DNA of 9,751 nucleotides from NCBI GenBank assembly GCA_016866735.1, contig VGLL01000033.1, forward strand, positions 1-9,751. Direction: 5' to 3'. The notes under the pieces were generated by a model. It was not told the DNA's origin. It searched no databases and saw nothing but the letters and a program-made list of their open reading frames with translations. Made by a program: the position numbers and the translations under genes. Positions within the stretch are counted from its first letter, which is position 1; each line of letters begins with the position of its first letter. Below are positions 1-6,839 of this stretch, piece by piece. The stretch is from Candidatus Shapirobacteria bacterium. GTDB taxonomy: Bacteria; Patescibacteriota; Microgenomatia; VGLL01.

Positions 1-1
1 A

Positions 2-718
2 GTGACGGGGGCATCGACGGGAATAGGCCGGGCTATCGCAATAGAGTTGGCCAAAACCGGCGTGTTTGTTGGGCTGGTAGCGCGAACCGAGGAGAGACTA
101 AAAGAAACCAGAAAACTGATTGAGAAAGGGAGCGGACGGGCGGAGATTTTCGTAGCTGATTTGAGTAAGAATTTTTCGATAAACAGGCTGATTTCTCAAG
201 TTAGAAACAAAACAGATAGGGTTGATATTTTGGTAAATGTGGCCGGCATTTGGCACGGTAAGGATGTAGTATACGCTGGCATAGACTTTGAGGCTTTTTC
301 TCAACGAGTAGTTCTTGATACTTATGCGGTTGGCTTAACTGCACCGACGCTTCTTGTCCATGCTTTTATTCCCCTGATGCCGAGGGGAGGGAAGATCATA
401 AATATCTCTGGAACGTTTGAGAGTGGCGCGAAAGGCTGGTTACCTTACTATGTTTCCAAGAGGGCAATAGAAGATTTGACGATCGGTCTTGCCGAAGAGG
501 TCAAGGAAAAAGACATTCAAGTCAATGCCATTTCTCCTTCTGATACCGCTACAGAGGCTTACAAAAAGTATTTTCCTCAATATATTAAAGAGGCAGCCGA
601 TCCTGGAGAAATTGCCAAGTATGTAGCTTTTCTCTGTTCAGAAAAAGCTAATAAAATTACCGGTATGGTTTTTGTTTTAAAGAAAGGGAAAAAGCCTTAC
701 AATGGCTTTCATTCATAG
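2..718 (+). CDS. Short-chain dehydrogenase/reductase (SDR), 5' end outside window
   Basis: NAD(P)-dependent oxidoreductase of the classical SDR family; substrate unknown. The visible 238 codons begin inside the Rossmann fold: the first codon, GTG, is most likely the valine of the usual VTGAS motif, so the true start and a few residues lie upstream of the window. Visible motifs are the cofactor-binding TGASTGIG (residues 2-9), NVAG in place of the usual NNAG (79-82), catalytic Ser136, and Tyr149 with Lys153 in YYVSK; Ser and Tyr are 13 residues apart, as in the family. The helix after ISPSDTATE (178-185) is the usual substrate lid. The C-terminus is odd: after ITGMVF the expected VDGG is replaced by a lysine-rich tail (KKGKKPYNGFHS), so the last strand has diverged. 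Fold and catalytic set are clear; calling it FabG-like or any specific enzyme would be a guess. Confidence 0.9.
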   Translation: MTGASTGIGRAIAIELAKTGVFVGLVARTEERLKETRKLIEKGSGRAEIFVADLSKNFSINRLISQVRNKTDRVDILVNVAGIWHGKDVVYAGIDFEAFSQRVVLDTYAVGLTAPTLLVHAFIPLMPRGGKIINISGTFESGAKGWLPYYVSKRAIEDLTIGLAEEVKEKDIQVNAISPSDTATEAYKKYFPQYIKEAADPGEIAKYVAFLCSEKANKITGMVFVLKKGKKPYNGFHS

Positions 719-748
719 TTCGAGTACCCGCGCATCTCGACATGATAT

Positions 749-794
749 AATTTAGCCGAGATAGAGACACAAATCTAAAAGCCAAGGCTAAATT
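749..794. repeat. Inverted repeat with TTTAGCC/GGCTAAA arms
   Basis: Perfect 9-base arms, AATTTAGCC (749-757) and GGCTAAATT (786-794), enclose 28 bases containing GAGAC. The left arm overlaps a TATAAT (746-751). The arms match those of the elements at 6709 and 8008. There is no T-run after the right arm, so it is a poor candidate for a classical terminator of the upstream dehydrogenase. Confidence 0.55.
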
Positions 795-795
795 G

Positions 796-824
796 TGGAC
801 AAGATAACGCCAAAGCGATATTTT
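796..824 (+). promoter_or_regulatory. Sigma70-type promoter of the small ORF-xth-DedA operon
   Basis: TGGACA (796-801, five of six consensus) and TATTTT (819-824, four of six) are separated by 17 bases. The predicted transcript start near 831 leaves a short leader that carries the AGAGG ribosome site at 834-838, seven bases before the ATG at 846. This arrangement also argues against the alternative GTG start at 795. Confidence 0.45.
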
Positions 825-845
825 GTCAATGCCAGAGGGTGGATT

Positions 846-1025
846 ATGTCTCAGCATAGTTTAATCATGTCCACTTCCAAACTTCTTCTGCCCCCTAATA
901 TCGAGCCGGAAAAAGTCCGCTTGATTGCGATTTGCGAGGCGTTGCCGGAAAAAATCGAAAAATCCAAAAGAAAAATGGTCGCGGAGGATATCCAAAACGC
1001 GCTCCAGTTGCTACAATTCGATTGA
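846..1025 (+). CDS. Small protein of unknown function, coupled to exonuclease III
   Basis: A 59-aa protein that I do not recognise. It has no membrane segment. Residues 18-59 look like a charged, amphipathic helical domain (PNIEPEKVRLIAICEALP, then KIEKSKRKMVAEDIQNALQLL). The start chosen is ATG 846 because an AGAGGGTGG stretch (834-842) lies just before it; a GTG at 795 would extend it by 17 residues but lies inside the proposed -35. Its TGA stop (1023-1025) overlaps the ATG of the exonuclease gene by one base (TGATG), the usual sign of translational coupling. It does not look like the exonuclease VII small subunit. Co-expression with a repair nuclease is the only functional hint. It could be a chance frame, but the ribosome site, promoter and overlap favour a real gene. 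Confidence 0.6.
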   Translation: MSQHSLIMSTSKLLLPPNIEPEKVRLIAICEALPEKIEKSKRKMVAEDIQNALQLLQFD

Positions 1026-1789
1026 TGAAAATTGTTTCTTGGAATGTTAATGGGTTACGGTCGGCGGAGGAGCAGTTCTTAAAATTTATCGAAAGCGAGC
1101 AACCCGATTTATTGCTTCTTCAAGAAGTTCGGGCCCACCCCGATCAATTATCATTTTTTCTTAAGTTTGTTTCGCATTATAAAGTTGAGTTTAACCACTC
1201 CGGTCGTCCCGGTTACGGCGGAACGGCAGTTTATTATAATGAATCGCTATCTTTAGATAAGTTAACAGATTCGGTAGGAGATAAGATTCTCGATTCCGAG
1301 GGGCGCTCGATGCTTTGTGAACTAAATGGCCTATCTTTTTTTAACTTCTATGTCCCGAATGGGAATAGCGGCGCGGAAAGATTAAACTACAAGCTGAGCT
1401 TTTATGAAGCAATGAGGGATTATTTCAAAAAGCAACTTGAGCATAATAAGCCGGTAATAATTGGCGGAGATTTTAATGTGGCTCATACCGAATTAGACCT
1501 TTTTGCCCCGGAGACAAGTAAAAACTCTGGCTTTTTACCAGAGGAGAGAAAATGGTTTTCTGATCTTTTAGGAATAGGCCTAATTGATACTTTTAGGATG
1601 TTCGAGAGAGGAGGTGGGCATTATACCTGGTGGCATCTAAAAGATCCCAAAAGAGAGAAAAATCAAGGTTGGCGGTATGATTATTTCCTGGTGTCCGAAA
1701 ATTTAAGAGAGAAGGTAAAAAGATCAGAGATTTTAAAGAATGTTTTCGGCTCCGATCACTGTCCGATATTGTTAGAGATTGAACTCTAG
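1025..1789 (+). CDS. xth: Exodeoxyribonuclease III / AP endonuclease
   Basis: Cleaves the phosphodiester bond 5' to abasic sites and degrades DNA 3' to 5' in base excision repair; cytoplasmic. The protein is 254 aa, normal for the bacterial ExoIII/ExoA family. The start is the ATG at 1025 giving MKIVSWNVNGLR, which is where family members begin; a longer in-frame reading from 932 would add 31 basic residues with no family counterpart and would overlap the upstream gene. Catalytic and metal-binding residues expected from E. coli ExoIII are all visible: Asn7 in WNVNG, Glu34 in LLQEV, Tyr109 in FYVPNGN, Asp149 and Asn151 in GGDFNVAH, Asp219 in WRYDYF, and Asp244-His245 in GSDHCP. NSGFLPEERKWF (167-178) is the typical DNA-contacting loop. 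It is translationally coupled to the 59-aa gene and followed within a few bases by the DedA gene. Confidence 0.96.
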   Translation: MKIVSWNVNGLRSAEEQFLKFIESEQPDLLLLQEVRAHPDQLSFFLKFVSHYKVEFNHSGRPGYGGTAVYYNESLSLDKLTDSVGDKILDSEGRSMLCELNGLSFFNFYVPNGNSGAERLNYKLSFYEAMRDYFKKQLEHNKPVIIGGDFNVAHTELDLFAPETSKNSGFLPEERKWFSDLLGIGLIDTFRMFERGGGHYTWWHLKDPKREKNQGWRYDYFLVSENLREKVKRSEILKNVFGSDHCPILLEIEL

Positions 1790-1827
1790 ATATTAAAATG
1801 AGAGATAAGGACTTTAGGAACGTAGCA

Positions 1828-2478
1828 ATGGTCCGAAAGAATTTGACTAAGCGCCGGTTATCTTATCTCTTTCTTCTGGTTTTTATTTCGCTTTTAATCT
1901 ATTGGGGGGGAACAAAATTTAGAACTGAAGATATCACTAGTTTTATCCAAAAGAGTGGTATTTGGGCCCCACTGGTTTTTATCATTTTAACCACCCTTAC
2001 TTATGTCATCGCTCCCTTAAGCGGAACACCTCTTTGGTTTGTGGGCTGGCTTCTTTTCGGGAAGGAATTTCAAATTTACACTTATTTGGCGGCAGGATTA
2101 GCAGCGGTAATCAATTTCTGGATTGCTCGGCGATACGGGCGAGGATTGGTCGTAAAGCTCGTAGGGGTTAAGAATATAGAAAAAGTGGATGAGTTCACCA
2201 AAAATTATGGCCTAAAATCTTTAATTCTCCTCCGCCTCTTTGTGGGGACCTTTCATGACTTCATTTCCTACGCCTACGGATTAACGAATATTAGATTCCT
2301 ACCATATATTGCCATTTCCTTGTTGGCAGGAATTCCTTGGCTCTTGCTTTGGCAACTTTGTATTTTCGAGAGAGTAAGTGATTTCGCCGATTTTGCTTTC
2401 TGGTCGGGAATGACTTTTATTCCCTTGTTTATCGTCTCTGCCTTTTTCTTAAATAGAGTGATTAGAAAAGGTCGTTAA
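1828..2478 (+). CDS. DedA/TVP38 (VTT-domain) membrane protein
   Basis: Polytopic inner-membrane protein of the VTT (SNARE-associated/DedA-like) family. Members are linked to lipid scrambling, undecaprenyl-phosphate recycling and membrane homeostasis; the substrate here is not known. Counting from ATG 1828 (216 aa), there is an N-terminal membrane helix near residues 9-27, then the VTT core with a re-entrant segment (PLSGTPLWFVGWLLFG), an Ala/Gly-rich helix leading to ARRYGR, and the second half LRLFVGTFHDFISYAYGLT followed by two hydrophobic helices. An in-frame ATG at 1798 would add ten residues, but it has no ribosome site, whereas AGGA (1816-1819) sits eight bases before 1828; I prefer 1828. 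The gene lies 38 bases after xth (8 bases if 1798 is used), so it is probably in the same operon. Family is solid, function only generic. Confidence 0.85.
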   Translation: MVRKNLTKRRLSYLFLLVFISLLIYWGGTKFRTEDITSFIQKSGIWAPLVFIILTTLTYVIAPLSGTPLWFVGWLLFGKEFQIYTYLAAGLAAVINFWIARRYGRGLVVKLVGVKNIEKVDEFTKNYGLKSLILLRLFVGTFHDFISYAYGLTNIRFLPYIAISLLAGIPWLLLWQLCIFERVSDFADFAFWSGMTFIPLFIVSAFFLNRVIRKGR

Positions 2479-2578
2479 TTCGTGGGAATATTTTAAGGCC
2501 GGATGAAATTTTGAGTAGTAAAGTTAAAACATTAAAAAATGGGAGGCGTTGCGAATAGACACGTAGTCTTTAGATTTT

Positions 2579-3229
2579 ATGGATAAAGCAGAAGTAGAGA
2601 GATTGGCCAAGATAATTTGGGATTATCACCATCTTAATCACAAACTAAAGAAGGCAGATGTAATTGTGGTTTTGGGAAGTCATGATATTCAAGTCGCCGA
2701 TCGCGGAGCGGAACTTTTTTGGCAAGGTTTTGCGCCGCTAATAGTCATGTCCGGCGGGTTGGGTGAGTTGACCCGCAAGATATGGAAGAAACCCGAAGCG
2801 GTATTCTTTGCCGAAAGAGCCAAAAAGCTTGGTGTACCAGCCGAGAAGATAATTATGGAAGATAAATCGAGCAATACTGGCGAAAATGTGGAATTTACCA
2901 GAGAACTTTTGGGGAAGAATGGAATAACAGCGAGAACCATAATTGCTGTTTGTAAGCCGGATATGGAGAGACGAACCTTTGCTACATTTAGGAGACTTTG
3001 GCCGGAAGTTTACGTTTTAGTTGCCTCTCCGCAGATATCTTTTGAGAAATATAAAAGCGAGAATGTTTCCAGAAAAGAGCTAATTAGTATTATGGTTGGT
3101 GATTTACAAAGGATAAAAGAATATCCGAAGAAAGGATTCCAGATTCCGCAGCGAATTCCTAAAAAGGTTTGGCGGGCTTTCCAAGAGTTAGTCGCGGCGG
3201 GATACGCAGAGCATCTTTTAAAAGAGTAA
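2579..3229 (+). CDS. YdcF family protein (DUF218)
   Basis: A 216-aa protein of the YdcF/ElyC-like DUF218 family. E. coli YdcF binds S-adenosylmethionine, and SanA/ElyC relatives act in envelope biology; the reaction is not established for this branch. Visible hallmarks in order: strand and loop VIVVLGSHD (28-36), MSGG (57-60), the conserved SSNTGENVEFT (97-107) preceded by an acidic ED pair, and KPDMERRTFATFRRLWPE (126-143). The C-terminal region (VGDLQRIKEYPKKGFQIPQ) matches the cytoplasmic YdcF type and not the membrane-anchored SanA type; no signal peptide or membrane helix is seen. ATG 2579 is the first start after an in-frame stop at 2564-2566. There is no clear Shine-Dalgarno sequence and 100 non-coding bases lie upstream, so it probably starts its own transcript, though no convincing promoter was found. 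Confidence 0.88.
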   Translation: MDKAEVERLAKIIWDYHHLNHKLKKADVIVVLGSHDIQVADRGAELFWQGFAPLIVMSGGLGELTRKIWKKPEAVFFAERAKKLGVPAEKIIMEDKSSNTGENVEFTRELLGKNGITARTIIAVCKPDMERRTFATFRRLWPEVYVLVASPQISFEKYKSENVSRKELISIMVGDLQRIKEYPKKGFQIPQRIPKKVWRAFQELVAAGYAEHLLKE

Positions 3230-3238
3230 GCTGTTCGT

Positions 3239-3252
3239 TATAATTACGGTGG
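3239..3252 (+). promoter_or_regulatory. -10 box and ribosome site of the EamA gene
   Basis: A perfect TATAAT (3239-3244) follows the YdcF stop, and GGTGG (3248-3252) lies nine bases before the ATG at 3262. The -35 position holds only an A/T-rich sequence with poor consensus, so this may be a weak internal promoter or simply the leader of a read-through transcript. Confidence 0.35.
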
Positions 3253-3261
3253 AAAGATAAT

Positions 3262-4137
3262 ATGAATTTGCCTCTTTTATTGGCATTGGTCACTTTTTTT
3301 GGATGGGGGACCGGGGATTTATTTACGATTATTGCATCGAGGAAGATTGGTGCCACCTTGACAACGTTTTGGGTATTTTTCTTTAGTTCTTCTCTGTCTT
3401 TATTGCTTATACCTTTCGCCCCTCACGATCTTAGTCTAATTACTCTCCCGCTCTTAATCTTTAATATTTTCCTGGGTATTTTATACGTTTCAGGAAACGT
3501 GTTAATTAGTGAGGCCTTTCGTATTTCAAGTGCACCACTTGTGGGTATCATAATTCAGGCTTTTCCTGCAGTAGTTTTGGTCCTCTCGGCGTTAATCTTT
3601 AGGGATATAATTACCATAACTCAAGCCCTATTTATAATCATTATTTTTTTGGGTGTCTTCCTTTGCAGCGTAGATTTCGAGAAGGTGAGGAAAGCAGAAA
3701 AAATAATTGATAAGGGGGTGCTCCTAGCAATAATAGCAATGGTTTTTCTGTCTTTCTACTTTACCTTTTCCCGAATCCTAATTAATTCTTTCGGTTGGTT
3801 TTTGCCAAATTTCATAGCGACGGTATGTTTTCCTATTATTTTCCTATTTATGAAGAAAAGGAAGGAAAAATTTTATATGCCGAAAGAAATCAAAATATTA
3901 TTCGCCACTTTCATGGTTGGGTTATTAATAAGATCAGGCGATTTCGCCCTTAATTATGGTTTATCGCTTCCCAATGCAAGTAGTCTCGTCGCCCCTATTG
4001 CCGGAGCCGCGCCCATTTTATTCGTAATAATGTCGTATTTGATTTTTAAGGATAAGTTAACGAGGCAACAGGTGTTTGGCATCGTAACAACACTTATGGG
4101 GATTCTCCTCTTGACTTCTGTCGGACAAGGTAACTAA
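3262..4137 (+). CDS. EamA/DMT superfamily transporter
   Basis: Inner-membrane metabolite exporter or importer of the drug/metabolite transporter superfamily; substrate cannot be told from sequence. The 291-aa protein has the expected ten hydrophobic segments arranged as two EamA repeats, roughly residues 2-135 and 151-286. The repeats show matching ends: SSAPLVGIIIQAFPAV followed by a helix and FRDIITITQ in the first half, ASSLVAPIAGAAPIL followed by a helix and FKDKLTRQQ in the second, each leading to a final glycine-containing helix (LGVFLC, MGILLL). The family's N-terminal WG signature is present (FFGWGTGD). A basic loop (MKKRKEKFYMPKEIK, about 197-211) marks a cytoplasmic connection. It begins 32 bases after the YdcF gene and may be co-transcribed with it. 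Length and topology are normal and complete. Confidence 0.9.
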   Translation: MNLPLLLALVTFFGWGTGDLFTIIASRKIGATLTTFWVFFFSSSLSLLLIPFAPHDLSLITLPLLIFNIFLGILYVSGNVLISEAFRISSAPLVGIIIQAFPAVVLVLSALIFRDIITITQALFIIIIFLGVFLCSVDFEKVRKAEKIIDKGVLLAIIAMVFLSFYFTFSRILINSFGWFLPNFIATVCFPIIFLFMKKRKEKFYMPKEIKILFATFMVGLLIRSGDFALNYGLSLPNASSLVAPIAGAAPILFVIMSYLIFKDKLTRQQVFGIVTTLMGILLLTSVGQGN

Positions 4138-4184
4138 AAAATTGCCCAATTAGTGTCCGCAAAACGAGAGAAATTAGAGTTGCT

Positions 4185-4706
4185 ATGACCACGATTTATT
4201 TTGCAAGGCACGGACAGCCTGATAATCCGAAAGGCTTGATTAAGGGTGATTTGCCAGGTTTCCCGCTTGATGATTTAGGGAGGAAGCAGGCCGAGGCCCT
4301 AGGAAAGAAATTTTCCAAGCGGCCAATCGCGGCTATTTATTCTAGTCCCTTACTTCGTTGCCGCCAGACAGCCAGGATTATAAAGAGGTATTTTCCAAAA
4401 CTTAAAGTAAGCTATTCCAAGTTAGTTACAGAGTGGAGAACAAAGTGGGCGGGTAAGCCAGGATCAGATTTTGCCAAGAGCGACTTTACGGAATTTGTTA
4501 AACACAACGAGCACCCCCAGCAAGTGGCGCGGCGCATGTTAAAGTTTTGCCAATTAGCAAAGAAGAGGTATTCTCATCAAGAAATAATTTGCGTCACCCA
4601 CGGTGGCCCAATTTGGGCTTTGAAGAGAGCGAGAGAAAACCTTTCTCTTGACGAGAGGCCCGTTGACCTTCTTTTCCCAGGAGAATTTTATAAAGTGAAG
4701 TGCTAA
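4185..4706 (+). CDS. Histidine phosphatase (phosphoglycerate mutase-like)
   Basis: Cytoplasmic phosphatase of the histidine phosphatase superfamily, branch 1, acting through a phosphohistidine intermediate; the substrate is unknown and may be a small phosphorylated metabolite. All four catalytic positions are visible in the 173-aa protein: Arg8-His9 in ARHGQ, Arg58 in YSSPLLRCRQTA, Glu83 in TEW, and His139 in CVTHGGP. It is shorter than cofactor-dependent phosphoglycerate mutase (about 230-250 aa) and lacks that enzyme's longer insertions, so a broad-specificity phosphatase of the CobC/SixA/PhoE kind is more likely than a glycolytic mutase. The ATG at 4185 places RHG at the usual position 8-10. 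The leader has only a weak AGAG before the start. It ends 117 bases before the 3' end of the convergent ABC gene. Confidence 0.92.
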   Translation: MTTIYFARHGQPDNPKGLIKGDLPGFPLDDLGRKQAEALGKKFSKRPIAAIYSSPLLRCRQTARIIKRYFPKLKVSYSKLVTEWRTKWAGKPGSDFAKSDFTEFVKHNEHPQQVARRMLKFCQLAKKRYSHQEIICVTHGGPIWALKRARENLSLDERPVDLLFPGEFYKVKC

Positions 4707-4735
4707 AAAAGATTATCGTTTTGAATTTAGCCATG

Positions 4736-4767
4736 AATACTTCGGTACCGGCCGGTACTAAAGTATT
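4736..4767. terminator. 32-base palindrome between convergent genes, possible bidirectional terminator
   Basis: The centre GTACCGGCCGGTAC (4745-4758) is a perfect 14-base palindrome flanked by AATACTT (4736-4742) and AAGTATT (4761-4767), with only the CG/TA pair in between unmatched. As RNA it would fold into a long stem with a four-base loop. It lies between the ends of the histidine phosphatase (plus) and the ABC gene (minus), a natural place for a shared terminator, but neither side carries a clean T-run. A protein-binding operator is the alternative. Confidence 0.4.
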
Positions 4768-4783
4768 TACATATAATCTTAAT

Positions 4784-4818
4784 GCCTAGTTTCAAAAGTA
4801 GAGTCCTTGCGAGGCTAA
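4784..4818 (+). repeat. Partial copy of the dispersed TAGCC/GGCTA element
   Basis: If a five-base insertion (AGTTT) is removed, 30 bases align to the core of the element at 6709 with 26 identities by hand count, including CAAAAG, AGTCC-like and GCGAGGCTAA segments. It lies within a few bases of the stop codon of the minus-strand ABC gene. A separate AATTTAGCC at 4724-4732 could serve as a distant left arm, which would place the 32-base palindrome inside a larger version of the element. Confidence 0.45.
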
Positions 4819-4823
4819 GGATC

Positions 4824-6638
4824 TTATTTATATCCCTCGGCCTGGAGAGTAAACATTTGGGCGTACTTGCCATTTAATTTCAAGAGCTCCTGGTGAGAAC
4901 CCCTCTCAATTATCTCTCCATTATCAACCACGAAAATCTTATTGGCATTACGAACCGTGGAAAAGCGATGGGAGACCAGTATTAGGGTTTTATTCTTGTA
5001 TTGTCTTTTCAGATTATTGAAGATCTCGTATTCGGCTTCGGCGTCAATCGCGCTTGTGGGTTCATCCAAAATGAGAACAGGCGGTTCTTCATAAAACGCC
5101 CGAGCAATGGCCAATTTTTGCCATTCTCCACCGGAAAGTTCCTTTCCGTCTTCAAACTGGCGGCCCAGCATTTGCTCGTACTTTTTGGGTAATCTTTCGA
5201 TAAACTCGGAGGCGCCCGACTTGACCGCCGCGCGAACCATCGCCTCATCGTCTTTTTTATCAGGGGCGCCTAGAGTGATATTGTCTCTGACGCTAAAGTG
5301 GTAACGCACAAATTCTTGGAACAGGGTTCCTAGGAATTTATACCAATTAGGCGGGCTTAGTTTTTTAATATTGATATTATTAATCAATATTTCGCCCTCG
5401 CTGACATCATAAAACCGGCACAGGAGCTTGATAATTGTTGTTTTGCCGGCGCCATTTTGCCCGACAAAAGCCACGCTTTCTCCGGGTTCGATAACAAAAG
5501 AGATGTTGTGAAGAACTTTTGGCCCATCAGGGTATTGGAAGGAAACATTCCGAAATTCTATCTTCGGCGGTTTAAATTTTTTGAAAATGACTGGCCTCTT
5601 GGAGATGTTAACCAGGGATGGCAAAGACAAAAAATCAAAGAAATTATTTACATAGAAATTATTTTCGTAAAGTTCGCCGAATTTAGCCGAGGCATTAGCG
5701 GCTCGACCGCTTAGCTGATCAAGCATATTAATAAGCAGTGTGAAACTACCAATAGTCAGGGTGCCGGCGATGACAGCAGGAAGGAACCTCGTGGCGACGA
5801 GGATTATGACAAGTACTTCAACTAAAGGTGGTATGGTCGAAATCCTTAAATAGATATCGAGCGGCTTTTTATTTAAGTTAAAAAGATAGTCCTGAATTTC
5901 CTTAAATTTGGCCATCAGGGTAGCCGATGATTGAGAAATTCTGGTTTCTTTGACAGCTGTGTGCTCTTGTAGAAGCCAGTCGAAGTACCAAAGTTTCCGG
6001 GACTGGGGCGCGCCAGATCCCCAAATAGACCACTGAATTGCGCCGTGTTTGGCCCGAAGGTAAAGGCGGGGGAGGGTGACGGCGGTGATTAGTATAGGAA
6101 TCCACCAGCCAAAGGGGAGAAGAACAAAAAAGGCGGCGGTGTAGCCGATTATATCCCTGAATAAATAGGAAAAGACGCGTAAGAAATCAGGAAGACGCCA
6201 CTGCATAGTATCCCGCGTTTTGGTCATTAGATCCTGTGTTTTGGGATCTTCCAGATAAGCGATATCAAGCGACGAAATTTTGGTGTGGAACTTGAGCGTA
6301 AATTGGTTTTGCAGTTTATAGCGGAATAGGTAGTCTAAATAGGTTTGGTTATAACCCCAATAAATAATATTTTCCGTGAGGGTAACAAGATAGCGGGCGG
6401 CTAAAACGCAAATAACGATTAAGGGAACGACGGGCATAACACCCAATTGTGCCCTTTGCAGGTTATCTATCAAAAGTTTGACTACGTAGCTGGCCGCCAA
6501 TGGTATCAAGGCGCCGATGGCTGCGGTTAGGTAATATTGGGCAGTGATTTTCTTGTCTATTTCCCAAGCAAGAGCGAGCATCTTACAGATGTTCCGAAAG
6601 ACATCGCCCAGAATGGTTCTGACCCTCTTTAACTTCAT
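4824..6638 (-). CDS. ABC exporter, fused membrane and ATPase domains (MsbA/ABCB type)
   Basis: Half-transporter expected to form a homodimer in the inner membrane and export lipids, peptides or small molecules by ATP hydrolysis; substrate unknown. From ATG at 6638 it is 604 aa, typical for the type. Residues about 25-330 hold the six-helix exporter domain. The nucleotide-binding domain is complete: Walker A GQNGAGKTT (393-401), Q-loop Gln441 in LFQEF, signature LSGGE (501-505), Walker B VLILDEP (521-527), switch His557 in LVSHR. The signature ends in Glu instead of the common Gln, as in a branch reading LSGGEWQ. An in-frame ATG at 6812 would add 58 residues, but that stretch crosses a dispersed repeat and looks non-homologous. 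A perfect TATAAT lies exactly six bases before 6638, so I favour 6638 and a leaderless transcript. Divergent from the DUF4143 ATPase. Confidence 0.92.
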   Translation of the reverse strand: MKLKRVRTILGDVFRNICKMLALAWEIDKKITAQYYLTAAIGALIPLAASYVVKLLIDNLQRAQLGVMPVVPLIVICVLAARYLVTLTENIIYWGYNQTYLDYLFRYKLQNQFTLKFHTKISSLDIAYLEDPKTQDLMTKTRDTMQWRLPDFLRVFSYLFRDIIGYTAAFFVLLPFGWWIPILITAVTLPRLYLRAKHGAIQWSIWGSGAPQSRKLWYFDWLLQEHTAVKETRISQSSATLMAKFKEIQDYLFNLNKKPLDIYLRISTIPPLVEVLVIILVATRFLPAVIAGTLTIGSFTLLINMLDQLSGRAANASAKFGELYENNFYVNNFFDFLSLPSLVNISKRPVIFKKFKPPKIEFRNVSFQYPDGPKVLHNISFVIEPGESVAFVGQNGAGKTTIIKLLCRFYDVSEGEILINNINIKKLSPPNWYKFLGTLFQEFVRYHFSVRDNITLGAPDKKDDEAMVRAAVKSGASEFIERLPKKYEQMLGRQFEDGKELSGGEWQKLAIARAFYEEPPVLILDEPTSAIDAEAEYEIFNNLKRQYKNKTLILVSHRFSTVRNANKIFVVDNGEIIERGSHQELLKLNGKYAQMFTLQAEGYK

Positions 6639-6644
6639 AGCTAG

Positions 6645-6673
6645 ATTATAGGCGAATCCGCCACAAATTGCCA
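6645..6673 (-). promoter_or_regulatory. Promoter of the ABC exporter, leaderless geometry
   Basis: On the minus strand a perfect TATAAT (6650 down to 6645) is followed by six bases and then the ATG at 6638, so transcription would begin at the A of the start codon. The -35 is weak: TGGCAA at 17 bases or GTGGCA at 18. No Shine-Dalgarno sequence is present. Confidence 0.45.
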
Positions 6674-6708
6674 CGAGGAACACATGGCTATGTAAAAATA
6701 AATATTGC

Positions 6709-6765
6709 TTTAGCCTCAAAAGGAGACTCCCTGCGGGGCTAAAAAGCGGGTTGGTGCCAGGCCTT
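6709..6765 (+). repeat. Dispersed hairpin element, copy between divergent genes
   Basis: This 57-base copy aligns without gaps to 8008-8064 with 46 identical positions by hand count. It starts TTTAGCCTC and has a right arm GGGGCTAA (the other copy has GAGGCTAA, so the pair stays foldable through G-T wobble), a GGAGACTCC core, and a GTTGGTGCC tail ending CCTT. It lies in the divergent region between the ABC exporter and the ATPase and overlaps the longer alternative N-terminus of the exporter. Confidence 0.7.
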
Positions 6766-6801
6766 AACAAGTAAGCGCTTCTGGTTTTGACTAAACGGTA
6801 C

Positions 6802-6830
6802 TTGACATCCATTTTAGTTTATACTATTAT
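6802..6830 (+). promoter_or_regulatory. Strong sigma70 promoter of the DUF4143 ATPase
   Basis: A perfect TTGACA (6802-6807) and TATTAT (6825-6830) are spaced by 17 bases, the best promoter in the window. The expected transcript start is near 6837, three bases before ATG 6840, giving an almost leaderless message with no room for a Shine-Dalgarno sequence. A GTG at 6831 directly follows the -10 box and would not be transcribed. Confidence 0.65.
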
Positions 6831-6839
6831 GTGTTTGCG

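Noticed and set aside
932..1024. 31-residue N-terminal extension of exonuclease III
   Set aside because: Family members start at the MKIVSWN position; the extension is the out-of-frame reading of the upstream small gene.
1023..1025. UGA read as glycine, as in some Candidate Phyla Radiation lineages
   Set aside because: UGA ends the 59-aa gene right at the xth start and ends the 67-aa gene, and no conserved gene here contains an internal UGA.
2549..2576. TTGCGA and TAGATT as promoter of the YdcF gene
   Set aside because: The -10 would end only two bases before the ATG, so the transcript would start inside the coding region.
4772..4777. TATAAT on the plus strand between convergent genes
   Set aside because: No -35 at the proper distance (the position is inside the GC palindrome) and no downstream plus-strand gene; probably an A/T-rich coincidence.
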